Shown here: one piece after another, positions 1 to 8,834 of the stretch | Numbering within the stretch: the stretch's first letter is position 1 | Layout: each line of letters begins with the position of its first letter | Assembly (NCBI RefSeq): GCF_000513955.1 | Contig: NZ_KI911328.1 | Span: 62,001 to 126,000, forward strand | DNA from: Pseudoxanthomonas suwonensis J47 | Lineage (GTDB): Bacteria; Pseudomonadota; Gammaproteobacteria; Xanthomonadales; Xanthomonadaceae | Reading direction: 5' to 3' | DNA length: 64,000 nt | Program-made: the position numbers and the translations under genes | The notes under the pieces: generated by a model | Databases searched by the model: none | What the model saw: only the letters and a program-made list of their open reading frames with translations | Told to the model about the DNA's origin: nothing

Positions 1-80
1 GCGATCTGTCCGGACTGGACTGGGCGGCGCTGGACCGGCAGGTGCACGAGGCCCTGCCGGTGCTGCAGGATGCGGCATGA
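1..80 (+). CDS. C-terminal fragment of an unidentified protein
   Basis: A reading frame enters from the left edge (codons from base 3) and stops with TGA at 78-80. Only 25 residues are visible, ending VLQDAA, and they carry no motif I recognise. The stop lies 10 nt before the sbcB start, and its last bases supply the sbcB Shine-Dalgarno, so the two genes are probably co-transcribed. No function is assigned. Confidence 0.55.
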   Translation, partial: DLSGLDWAALDRQVHEALPVLQDAA

Positions 81-90
81 GGATGCGCGG

Positions 91-1530
91 ATGAGCAACA
101 GCTTCCTGTTCTACGACCTGGAAACCTTCGGCGCCGACCCGCGGCGCAGCCGCATCGCCCAGTTCGCGGCGGTGCGCACCGATGCGGACCTGCGCCAGGT
201 CGAGGAGCCGGTCAGTCTCTTCGTGCAGCCGGCCGGGGACCTGCTGCCCTCCCCCGCCGCGACCATGATCACCGGCATCAGCCCGCAGCAGGCGCTGCGC
301 GAAGGCCTGCCGGAGGCCGAGGCGGCCGCGCGCATCGTCGAGGAGATGGCGCGCCCGGGCACCTGCACGCTGGGCTACAACTCGCTGCGCTTCGACGACG
401 AGTTCGTCCGCCACACCCTGTTCCGCAACTTCTTCGATCCGTACGAGCGCGAGTGGCGCAACGGCAACTCGCGCTGGGACCTGCTCGACGTGCTGCGCCT
501 GGCCCATGCCCTGCGACCGGAAGGGATCGAGTGGCCGAAGCGCGAGGATGACGCCACCTCGTTCAAGCTCGAGCACCTGGCCCTGGCCAACGACGTGCGC
601 GAGGGCGACGCCCACGAGGCGCTGTCGGACGTGTACGCCACCATCGGCCTGGCGCGGAAGCTGCGCCAGGCGCAGCCGCGGCTGTGGGACTACGCGCTGC
701 GCCTGCGCGACAAGCGCCACGCCGCCGGCCTGCTGGACCCGTTCTCGATGCAGCCGGTGCTGCACGTGTCGCAGCGCTATCCGGCCGCGCGCATGTGCGC
801 GGCGGTGGTGCTGCCGCTGGCGGTGCACCCCTCGATCTCCAACCGGGTGATCGTGTTCGACCTGGATGGCGACGTCGACGCGCTGCTGGAGCAGGACGCG
901 GCCGGTATCGCCGACCGTCTCTACACCCCGGCCGCCGACCTGCCCGAAGGCGTGGCCCGCGTGCCGCTGAAGGAAGTGCACCTCAACCGCTCGCCGATGC
1001 TGGTGCCGTGGGCGCACCTGCGCGCCGCCGATTTCCAGCGGCTGGGACTGGACCCGGACATCCTGCTCGCCCGCGCCGGACGCCTGCGCGCGCATGCTGC
1101 GGAACTGGCCGAGAAGGCCCGCCAGGTGTTCGCCGCCAGCCGCGAGCGCGACAGCGGCGACGTCGACGGTTCGCTGTACGCCGGCTTCTGCGGCGACGGC
1201 GACAGGCGCCTGTGCAGCCAGGTGCGTGCCACTGCCCCGGCCGAGCTGGGCACGCGCACGTTCGACTTCCGCGACCCGCGCCTGCCGGAGCTGCTGTTCC
1301 GCTACCGCGCGCGCAACTGGCCGCAGACCCTCGCCCCCGCCGAACGCGAGCGCTGGGACGACTACCGGCGCTACCGCCTGCAGCAGGACAGCGGCCTGTC
1401 CGAATACACCTTCGTCAGCTTCTTCGAGGAAATCGCCACCCTGCGCGGCGTGCACGCCGGCAACGGCGGCCGCCTGGTCCTGCTGGACCAGCTCGAGCAA
1501 TGGGGCCGCGAACTGCAAGACACGCTATGA
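91..1530 (+). CDS. sbcB: Exodeoxyribonuclease I (SbcB/XonA)
   Basis: A 479-residue single-strand-specific 3'-5' DNA exonuclease, cytoplasmic, acting in recombination and mismatch repair. The N-terminal DEDDh exonuclease domain is clear: YDLETFG (Asp9/Glu11 bind metal), then ITGISPQ, LGYNSLRFDDE, NSRWDLLDV and HEALSDVYATIGLA. The C-terminal half also aligns with E. coli SbcB (FRYRARNWPQTL matching FNYRARNFPGTL). I place the start at 91, where GAGG at 79-82 sits 8 nt upstream. An in-frame ATG at 70 would add seven unusual residues and overlap the upstream gene. The stop overlaps the next start as ATGA, indicating translational coupling. Length and motifs are normal for the family. Confidence 0.96.
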   Translation: MSNSFLFYDLETFGADPRRSRIAQFAAVRTDADLRQVEEPVSLFVQPAGDLLPSPAATMITGISPQQALREGLPEAEAAARIVEEMARPGTCTLGYNSLRFDDEFVRHTLFRNFFDPYEREWRNGNSRWDLLDVLRLAHALRPEGIEWPKREDDATSFKLEHLALANDVREGDAHEALSDVYATIGLARKLRQAQPRLWDYALRLRDKRHAAGLLDPFSMQPVLHVSQRYPAARMCAAVVLPLAVHPSISNRVIVFDLDGDVDALLEQDAAGIADRLYTPAADLPEGVARVPLKEVHLNRSPMLVPWAHLRAADFQRLGLDPDILLARAGRLRAHAAELAEKARQVFAASRERDSGDVDGSLYAGFCGDGDRRLCSQVRATAPAELGTRTFDFRDPRLPELLFRYRARNWPQTLAPAERERWDDYRRYRLQQDSGLSEYTFVSFFEEIATLRGVHAGNGGRLVLLDQLEQWGRELQDTL

Positions 1531-2213
1531 CCAGCTATTTCAGCGACGCCAGTTTCAGGTTCCTGCGCGGGCTCGCCCGCCACAACGAAAAGGCCTGGTT
1601 CGAGGCCCACCGCGCCGACTACGAGGTGCACGTGCGCCAGCCGTTCCTGCGCCTGATCACCGACCTGCAGCCGGCGCTGGCGACGGTCAGCCCGCACTTC
1701 CGCGCCGACCCGCGCACCGTCGGCGGCTCGCTGTTCCGCATCTACCGCGACGCCCGCTTCTCCAACGACAAGTCGCCGTACAAGAGCTGGCAGGGGGCGC
1801 GCCTGTTCCACGAACGCCGCCGCGAAGTCCCGGCGCCGTCGTTCTACATCCACCTGCAGCCGGGCGAGAGTTTCGTCGGCGCCGGGCTGTGGCATCCGGA
1901 GCCGGACACCCAGCGCAAGGTGCGCCAGTTCATTCTCGACAACCCGTCCACCTGGAAGCGCGTCGCCCACGACCCGAAGCTGCGCCGCGGCTTCGACCTG
2001 GACGACAGCGAGGTGCTGGCGCGGGCACCGCGCGGCTTCCCGGCCGACTTCGAGTTCATCGACGACCTCAAGCACCGCAACTGGGTATTCTGGCGGCCGC
2101 TGGACGATGCGCTGATGACCGGGCCGCGGCTGCGCAGGACCATCGAGGCCGACCTGGCCGCGCTGGGCCCGTTCGTCGATTATCTCTGCGCCGCACTGGA
2201 CCTGGAGTTCTGA
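1527..2213 (+). CDS. DUF2461 (TIGR02453-type) protein
   Basis: A 228-residue protein of the DUF2461 family, whose biochemical role is not established. Family hallmarks visible are the N-terminal FRFLRGLARHNEKAWFEAHR, the central GSLFRIYRDARFSNDKSPYK, then FYIHLQPGESFVGAGLWHPE and a C-terminal HRNWVFWRPLDDA. There is no signal peptide or membrane segment, so it is probably cytoplasmic. Its ATG overlaps the sbcB stop (ATGA), so expression is likely tied to sbcB. Whether that pairing is functional cannot be told from sequence. Confidence 0.88.
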   Translation: MTSYFSDASFRFLRGLARHNEKAWFEAHRADYEVHVRQPFLRLITDLQPALATVSPHFRADPRTVGGSLFRIYRDARFSNDKSPYKSWQGARLFHERRREVPAPSFYIHLQPGESFVGAGLWHPEPDTQRKVRQFILDNPSTWKRVAHDPKLRRGFDLDDSEVLARAPRGFPADFEFIDDLKHRNWVFWRPLDDALMTGPRLRRTIEADLAALGPFVDYLCAALDLEF

Positions 2214-2215
2214 CC

Positions 2216-2812
2216 ATGGAACCGCGCCCCGCCGCCGCTTCACGCCCTTCCCCGTGGCGCTGGATCGTCGGCCTGGCGGCGCTGGTGCTGCTGCTCCTGG
2301 CCGGCTGGCTGGCCGCCGGCCCTTGGCTGGCGGTGCGCGGCATCGAACAGGCCATCGCCGCGCGCGACACCGCCGCGCTGGAGCGCCACGTCGACTTCCC
2401 GCGGCTGCGCGCCAGCCTGCAGGCGCAGCTCGAGGACCGGCTGGTCCGCGAAGCCGGCGAGGACGTGGCCAGCCATCCGCTGGGCATGCTGGCGCTGGCG
2501 GCCGCCGGTGGCGTGAGCCGCGCCGCGGTCGAAACCCTGGTCACCCCCGCCGGCATCGGCGCGCTGCTGCAGGGGCATGCGGTGTGGAAGCGCGCCAGCG
2601 GCGACACCCGCGGCAGCGGCCTGCAGGCCACGCCGGAACCGGCGCGCCCGCTGCGCGAGGCCAGCCACCGCTACGAATCGCTTTCGCGGTTCAGCGCCAC
2701 CGTCCACCACGCCGACGGCGGCGAAACCGTGTTCGTGCTCGAGCGCCAGGGCCTGCGCTGGCGCCTGGTCGACATCCGCCTGCCGCGCGAACTGTCCGCC
2801 TACATGCACTGA
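2216..2812 (+). CDS. DUF2939-type membrane-anchored protein
   Basis: 198 residues, starting 2 nt after the previous stop, so it is the third gene of the sbcB transcription unit. Residues about 16-35 form one hydrophobic segment (WRWIVGLAALVLLLLAGWLA) followed by a soluble domain beginning IEQAIAARDTAALERHVDFP, typical of DUF2939 proteins. The orientation is likely N-in with the domain in the periplasm. No catalytic motif is visible and the function is unknown. The family call rests on the N-terminal pattern only. Confidence 0.75.
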   Translation: MEPRPAAASRPSPWRWIVGLAALVLLLLAGWLAAGPWLAVRGIEQAIAARDTAALERHVDFPRLRASLQAQLEDRLVREAGEDVASHPLGMLALAAAGGVSRAAVETLVTPAGIGALLQGHAVWKRASGDTRGSGLQATPEPARPLREASHRYESLSRFSATVHHADGGETVFVLERQGLRWRLVDIRLPRELSAYMH

Positions 2813-2823
2813 CCTGATCCCGC

Positions 2824-2845
2824 GGCCATGGCCTGCGCCATGGCC
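2824..2845 (+). terminator. Perfect hairpin ending the sbcB unit
   Basis: GGCCATGGC (2824-2832) and GCCATGGCC (2837-2845) form a perfect 9-bp stem with a CTGC loop, 11 nt after the stop of the DUF2939 gene. There is no U-tract, so intrinsic termination is uncertain. It may instead be a processing or boundary structure between the sbcB unit and the next gene. Confidence 0.45.
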
Positions 2846-2889
2846 CGCCTGCGTTGTCCCCGTTGTCACCCAAGGGAGTGGAGCGCCGC

Positions 2890-5544
2890 ATGGACACCGA
2901 TCTCACGCGTACGGTCAGCGAGGCGATGTGGAAGCAGCTGGCGGCCAGGCTGCAGGTGGAGCTGGCCGCGCTGAAGGCGATCGCCGAGGTCGAGTCCAGC
3001 GGTTCAGGTTTCCTCGCCGCACCCGACCGGCGCCCGAAGATCCTGTTCGAGGGCCACGTCTTCCACCGCCTCACCGCGGGTCGCTACAGCGCCACGCATC
3101 CGAACATCAGCTATCCGAAGTGGGACCGGAAGCAGTACTCCGGTTCGCTGGCCGGCGAGTGGAAGCGACTGGACCGGGCCGCCGCGCTGGACCCGGAAGC
3201 GGCGATGCAGTCGGCCAGCTGGGGCGCGTTCCAGATCATGGGCTTCAACTACGCGCTGTGCGGCTTCGACAGCGTCGGCCGCTTCGTCGAGGCCAACGCC
3301 TCCGGCGCGGACTGCCAGCTGGAGGCCTTCGCCAACCTGCTCGCACGCCCGGGTTCGCCGCTGATCCAGCCGTTGCGCCGCAGGGACTGGGCGAAGTTCG
3401 CCAGCCTCTACAACGGCCCCGGCTACCGCCAGAACCGCTACGACGAGAAGATGGCCGCGGCGTACGCGCGCCACGCCGCGACCGCGCCCGCGCGCGGCCG
3501 TCGCCGGGCCGCCGGCGCGCCCTCGCCGCGCGCGCTGGTCGCGCCGGGTCGCCCGGAGCTGGCGCCGCTGGAGATGCTGGAGCTCACCGCCACCGGCACG
3601 CCGCGCAAGCGCACCAGCCGCGTCTTCAACGTCCGTCCCGACGCGGTCGACCTGCGCGACTGGGAGTTCCAGCCCAGCGTCGCCTCGGCCCCGGCCGACG
3701 TGCGCTATCCGCACGACGTGCGTCCCGTGCTCGACCAGGGCATGACCAGCGCCTGCACCGGCTATGCGCTGGCCGTGGTGATCGAATACCTGCTGGTGCG
3801 CGCCGGCCGCCACGTCGAACCGATCTCCCCGCACATGCTCTACAGCATGGCGCGCCGCTACGACGAGTGGGCCGAGAACGACGACGGCGGCCCCGAAGCC
3901 GACACCGGTTCGTCGCTGCGCGGCGCGCTCAAGGGCTGGCTGCGGCACGGCGCCAGCAGCGCCCGGCTGTGGCCGAAGAGCGACATGCCCAAGCCGAAGG
4001 CGCAGGCCGGCGAGGACTGGTGGACCGATGCGATCAAGCGTCCGCTCGGCGCCTACTACCGCATCGACCCGCGCTCCCTGCGCGACATGCACGTGGCCAT
4101 CGACCAGGTCGGCGCGCTCTTCGCCAGTGCCTTCACCCACGGCGGCTGGGAGGAACTGCTGGGCGACGAGGCGGTGCCGCGCCCGGAAGATCCCGACGAC
4201 CTGCCGGTGATCCGGCGCATGACCGGCAATCCCGACGCCGGCCACGCCTTCGCCATCGTCGGCTACACCCGCGACGGCTTCATCGTGCACAACTCCTGGG
4301 GACCCGCCTGGGGCAAGGGCGGCCTGGCCGTGCTGCGCTACAACGACTGGCTGGAGAACGCGATGGACTGCTGGGTCGCGCAGCTGGGCGTGGTCACCGC
4401 CGAGCACGAGGCCATCGCCGACGCGACCTCGCTGCGCACCGATGCCTCCGGCAAGGGCGTGGTGTCGAGCAACCCGATCCTCGCCGCGCACGAGCTGAGC
4501 CCGTTCATCATCAACATGGAGAACAACGGCCGGCTGAGCCAGCGCGGCCAGTTCCGCACCCAGGAATCGGACGTCGACGCGCTGCTGCGGATCCATCTCA
4601 AGGAGGCCTGCCGCAAGTGGGGCGTGCGCGCCAACCAGGCGGTGGACGTGGCGATCTACGCGCACGGCGGCCTCAACGACGAGGAAGCGGCCGCGGTCTC
4701 GGCGCGCCTGTGGGTGCCGCGGCTGTACGACGAGAGGATCTTCCCGGTGTTCCTGATGTGGGAGACCGGCGCGATCAAGACCATCGGCAACCTGATCGAG
4801 GACCGCATCGCGCCGGAGCAGGCGCGCGCGGCCGGCGGCTGGGACCGGGTCAAGGACGCGTGGAAGGAATGGTGGAACCAGCGTGTGGAAGCCATCGCCC
4901 GCCCGCTTGGCCGCCCGCTGTGGAACGAGATGAAGGAGAACGCGGCGAAGATCAGCAGCAACCCGGCCTCCGGCGTGCGCATGCTGTTCGACCTGTACAA
5001 GGCCAGGGGCAAGGAGTACGGCCTGCCGAAGATCCGCCTGCACCTGGTCGGGCATTCGGCCGGCGGCATCCTGCATTCGCACCTGGGCACAGCCGCGATC
5101 GCCGCCGGCTTCGACCTGCGCTCAGTGAGCCTGATCGCGCCGGCGGTGCGGGTGGACGAGTTCGACCGCACCCTCGGCAGGGCCATCCTCAAGACCGGCA
5201 CCAAGCTGCTGGTCGCGCACCTGACCGACGCGGCCGAGCGCGCCGATCCCACCTGCAAGCCCTACGGCCACTCGCTGCTGTACCTGGTCTCGCGCTCGTT
5301 CGAGGACAAGAAGGAAACCCCGATCCTCGGCCTGGAGCGCGACCTGGTGCCGGCGCGCGCCACCCTGCCCTGGGGCGCGCAGACAATCGCCGTGCCCAGC
5401 CCGCATTCGGACATCGCCCGCCTGCCCAGCGCGACCACGCTGGACGGCAGCGCCACCCGCCGCACCGAGGCCACCACCCATGGCAGCCTCGACGACGACA
5501 GGGCGCTGCAGCGGCTGGTGTTCGACCTGATCCACAAGGCCTGA
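2890..5544 (+). CDS. Three-domain protein: muramidase, papain-like C1 peptidase, alpha/beta-hydrolase-like region
   Basis: 884 residues. Residues about 1-190 resemble the N-acetylmuramidase domain of phage endolysins (DUF3380/PF11860): AIAEVESSGSGF with Glu33/Glu35, ILFEGHVFHR, SASWGAFQIMGFNY and FASLYNGPGY. Residues about 255-510 form a papain-like fold with the triad Cys289 (QGMTSACTGYA), His452 (GHAFAIVGY) and Asn468 (VHNSWGPAWGKGG). A C-terminal region (about 580-830) carries a nucleophile elbow, GHSAGG, with Ser723. Peptidoglycan and protein cleavage, plus an ester or amide target, are inferred from the folds. No N-terminal signal peptide is visible, so if the substrates are extracellular the export route is unknown. 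AAGGGAG lies upstream of the ATG. The downstream membrane-protein gene follows after 40 nt and is probably its partner. I do not recognise this combination as a named family. Confidence 0.82.
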   Translation: MDTDLTRTVSEAMWKQLAARLQVELAALKAIAEVESSGSGFLAAPDRRPKILFEGHVFHRLTAGRYSATHPNISYPKWDRKQYSGSLAGEWKRLDRAAALDPEAAMQSASWGAFQIMGFNYALCGFDSVGRFVEANASGADCQLEAFANLLARPGSPLIQPLRRRDWAKFASLYNGPGYRQNRYDEKMAAAYARHAATAPARGRRRAAGAPSPRALVAPGRPELAPLEMLELTATGTPRKRTSRVFNVRPDAVDLRDWEFQPSVASAPADVRYPHDVRPVLDQGMTSACTGYALAVVIEYLLVRAGRHVEPISPHMLYSMARRYDEWAENDDGGPEADTGSSLRGALKGWLRHGASSARLWPKSDMPKPKAQAGEDWWTDAIKRPLGAYYRIDPRSLRDMHVAIDQVGALFASAFTHGGWEELLGDEAVPRPEDPDDLPVIRRMTGNPDAGHAFAIVGYTRDGFIVHNSWGPAWGKGGLAVLRYNDWLENAMDCWVAQLGVVTAEHEAIADATSLRTDASGKGVVSSNPILAAHELSPFIINMENNGRLSQRGQFRTQESDVDALLRIHLKEACRKWGVRANQAVDVAIYAHGGLNDEEAAAVSARLWVPRLYDERIFPVFLMWETGAIKTIGNLIEDRIAPEQARAAGGWDRVKDAWKEWWNQRVEAIARPLGRPLWNEMKENAAKISSNPASGVRMLFDLYKARGKEYGLPKIRLHLVGHSAGGILHSHLGTAAIAAGFDLRSVSLIAPAVRVDEFDRTLGRAILKTGTKLLVAHLTDAAERADPTCKPYGHSLLYLVSRSFEDKKETPILGLERDLVPARATLPWGAQTIAVPSPHSDIARLPSATTLDGSATRRTEATTHGSLDDDRALQRLVFDLIHKA

Positions 5545-5584
5545 GCGGAGGCCCCGCCCGGCCCCTCCCGGAGGAGGTGGCAAC

Positions 5585-8500
5585 GTGGAAGGCAGCAACG
5601 CGCCGGTCCGCCGGCACGGCGGCGGTGCCGGCCTGGAAACGACGACCGCCCTCGCGGTCCTGCTGGCGCTCGTGCTGGCGGTGGCGGGCGCCGGCGCGCG
5701 TGCGCAACCGGACACTGCACCTGCAACCGTCGAGGACGAGGCAGCGGCGGAAACCGTCATCGTCGATCCCGCAGTCCCGGGCAAGGGTGTTCTGGTCGAT
5801 TCGGCGTCGGTGCGCGACGTGTTCGACCCGCTGTCCGGCGTCGCCACTCCAGGAGCGACATGGCGCGCGGCCGTGGCCACCCTGCCCGATCCGGTCGAAT
5901 CGCGGATGGGACGCTCCTTCGACATCGAGGTGGCGACCCTGGTGCGCAGCTTCCAGTTCGGCGGATACGTGCTGCAGGGCCATGCCATGCCATGCCGTGG
6001 CCGGTGCCGGGCACGAAGGCAGGCGAGGACGCCGGGCGCCCATACCGCTCCACCCCCGGGGTGCTGGTGTTCCGCCGCGATGCCTGGCGCACGCCGGGCA
6101 ACCTCGGCCCGCACACGCAGTACTTCGTGCTCTACCTGGTCGGCGAATCGCCGACCTTCGGCGTGCAGGCGCTGGCGTTCTGCCGCGCAATGCGCCAGGC
6201 GCTGGCGCTGGAGGCCGGCGGCGACCGTCCCGGCCGCGACGACGGTGGGCGCGACTGCCTGGCGCCGCGGCCGCCAGCGACGCTCGCGGCAACCACCCGC
6301 ATCGCCGTGCTCGGCCCCAGCTTCTCCGGTTCGCTGTCGTCGATCGCCGCGACCGCCCGCCAAGCCGGCCTGCACCTGGACCTGATGAGCCCCTCGGCCA
6401 CGGTGGCCAGCAACCGCCACATCGCCTGGGACGACAAGGAAGGCCGCCATTCGTTGCGCTACCGCACCTTCGCCCAGTGGGACCAGGTGCAGCAGATGGC
6501 GCACCTGTTCGCCTACCTGGAGGCGGTGCACGGCATCTGCCCCGGCGATGTGGTCGTGCTCTCGGAGGAATCGGCCTTCGGCCAGGGCAGCGAGAGACGC
6601 AGCTGGCCGGCGAACGCGCCGCCGCGGAGGCGATGGGCGCGCCGGTGCCGGCCTGCGCGGAACGGCCGCAGCCGACCTACCTGCAGTTCCCGCAGAACAT
6701 CTCCACGATCCGCGCCGAGCACGCCAGCCTGGATCGCGAGAACGCGCGCAATCCCGAACTGGTACCGCGCCGCTTCCTGGAGCTGGACATGCGCGACGCC
6801 GGCACCAGCCTGGACCTGCCGCCGGTGTACCAGCCACAGCTGAGCACGCGCTCGGACGAACTGAGCCTGCAGCAGCTGATGGACGCGCTGGGCGTGTACG
6901 TGCGCCCGCGCGCGGTGATGGTGGTGGCCACCGACGTGCGCGACCGGCTGTTCATGCTGGCGGTGGTGCGGCGCGCGATCCCGGGCACGATCCCGGTCGC
7001 GCTGGAAGGCGACCACCTGCTCACCCATCCCGAATACCGGCGCGCCAACCGCGGCACGCTGATGGTCGCCAACGGGCGCATGCAGGCCTGCTACCTGGAC
7101 GTGGTCGAAGGCGGCCGCCGCCAGCGCAGCGAATGCCGCCTGCGCGACCGCGACGGCCGGGAGGCCGTGCCCGGCAGCCGCCGCATCTTCGCCTTCCCCA
7201 CCGACTACGCCGCCAACCTGTTCCGCGCCAGCCAGGAGCTGCTGCTGGCGCCACCAGGAGAACGCGTCGCCGCCGATGCGGTGGCCCCGCCGGATCCACG
7301 CCGACCGCGTTCGCCCCTGAGCGTGGTCACCCTCGCCGGCCTGCAGGGTATCGATCCGGAGAGCTATGTGCGGGGCATGGCGGACGGCGCCGGGCCCGGC
7401 GCTGACGCGGGCACCGTTCCGCGCGCATCGCCGCGCAGCACCCTGATCGCCGCCGACTTCCGCGTGCTGGCGCTGAACCTGGTCCTGCCCGCCCTGGTCG
7501 CCGCCGCGGCGCTGGCGCTGTTTTCCAGCCTCTGGCTGCTGCTGTCCTCGCGCCCCGGGCGCAGCATCCTGCCGCCGCTGCGCTATGCGCTGCGCGAGAC
7601 CGGCTGGAGCCTGGACCGCATGCTGCGTCCGCACGCCTATGGCGACGTGCATGCACGCGACGAGGCGCCGGCGAACCAGCCGCACCGCGCCCCGGCGCTG
7701 GCCTGCGCCCTGCTGGGCGTGCTGGCGATGGCCGCGCTGCTGCTGTTCGCGTTGCGCTGGGGCCACCTGCTGCTGATCGAACAGTTCCGTGGCGCGATGC
7801 GTGGCGCGCTGGACCTGATCCACGGCCGCGACCGCGCCACCCTGTGGGCGATGCTCGCCCTGTACCTGTGGTTCGCGGTGCTGGTGGCGACCCGCCTGCG
7901 CGCCTGGAACCGGCGCTGCGCGATCCACCTGCGCCGCGCGCCGGCCGGGTTCGATGCCGGCCGTTACCTGGGACGACGCTACGCGCTCAGCTCGCTGCTG
8001 CTGGCCGTCGCCGCGGTGATCCCGCCGCTGGCCTACTGGGGCAGCCGCCTGCCCGACGCGGTCGACGGCGCGCGCATGCCCGGCCTGCTGGCGCTGGCGA
8101 TGCTGGGCATGGGCGTGTTCTTCCTGTCGCAGGCGCTGCTGCAGAACGGACGGCTGGTGCGGCTGGGCCGCGACCTGCGCGACCACGTGGTCGAGGCGCT
8201 GCCCGACGGCGCGCTGCCGCCGGAATGGCCGAACCCGCACTGGCTGGGCACCTCGCCGCGTTCGCCGCTGGCGGCGGTGTTCCAGGACAAGGACTGGCTG
8301 GTGCTGGACCGCTGCGACGACCGCTGGCCGGGGGTCGATCCGACCGAACTGCAGGCCACTACCGCCCTGCCCGATCCGCGCGCGCGCCTGCCGCGCTGGC
8401 GCGCGCAGACCGTGGCCGAGCTGAAGTTCGGCCTGACCTGCGTGCGCAGCTGCCTGTGGGCCGCGTTCGCCGCACCGGTAGTGCTGCTGGCGATGCAGGA

Positions 8501-8774
8501 GGTGTTCCCGTTCGCGCTGGAATGGGAGCAGAGCGCGGTGGCGCTGGGGCTGATGACGCTGGCCTTCGCGGTCAGCGCCTGGCTGTCGATCTCGCTGGAG
8601 CGCGCCCCGCTCATCGGCCAGATGTTCACGAAGGACGCGCACCACGTCTCGCTGCTGGACGTGCTGCGGATCCTCGGCACCAAGCTCCTGCTCCTGCTGC
8701 TGATGCTCGCCGCCACCCTCACCCCGAACCTGGGCGAGTGGCTGCAAAACCTGGTCGGGATGCTGCGGATCTGA
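5585..8774 (+). pseudogene. Large membrane protein with periplasmic-binding-protein-like region, broken by two frameshifts
   Basis: The frame starts at GTG 5585 behind GGAGGAGGTGG, with a signal-like segment (ALAVLLALVLAVAGAG). It continues in a second frame from about 5990 and in a third from about 6597 to the TGA at 8774. Spliced, it would encode about 1,060 residues: a receptor-like region (IAVLGPSFSGSLSSIAATAR, VVVLSEESAFGQGS, PRAVMVVATDVRD) resembling type-1 periplasmic binding proteins, then about eight hydrophobic segments in the C-terminal third. The first break is at three tandem CATGC copies (5981-5995), where removing one copy restores the frame. The second is at GAGAGA (6592-6597). 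The reading on both sides of each break is clearly coding, so the gene was intact recently, or is phase-variable, or the assembly is wrong. It lies 40 nt after the three-domain hydrolase gene. The family is not named with confidence. Confidence 0.7.
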
Positions 8775-8785
8775 GCCCGGAAAGA

Positions 8786-8812
8786 CGAAGCCCGGCACGG
8801 CGCCGGGCTTCG
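8786..8812. terminator. Bidirectional hairpin between convergent genes
   Basis: CGAAGCCCGGC (8786-8796) and GCCGGGCTTCG (8802-8812) make a perfect 11-bp stem with a 5-nt loop, midway between the convergent membrane-protein gene and acnB. There is no strong U-run on either side, but the position and stem length favour a shared terminator. Confidence 0.65.
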
Positions 8813-8834
8813 CCTGCTGCTTCGGACGGGACGG

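Noticed and set aside
2577-8774. A continuous plus-strand open frame of more than 2,000 codons
   Set aside because: Only its last part (after about 6597) is coding, as the third-frame end of the broken membrane-protein gene. Before that it is an out-of-frame shadow of the hydrolase gene, with Arg/Ala/Pro-rich nonsense.
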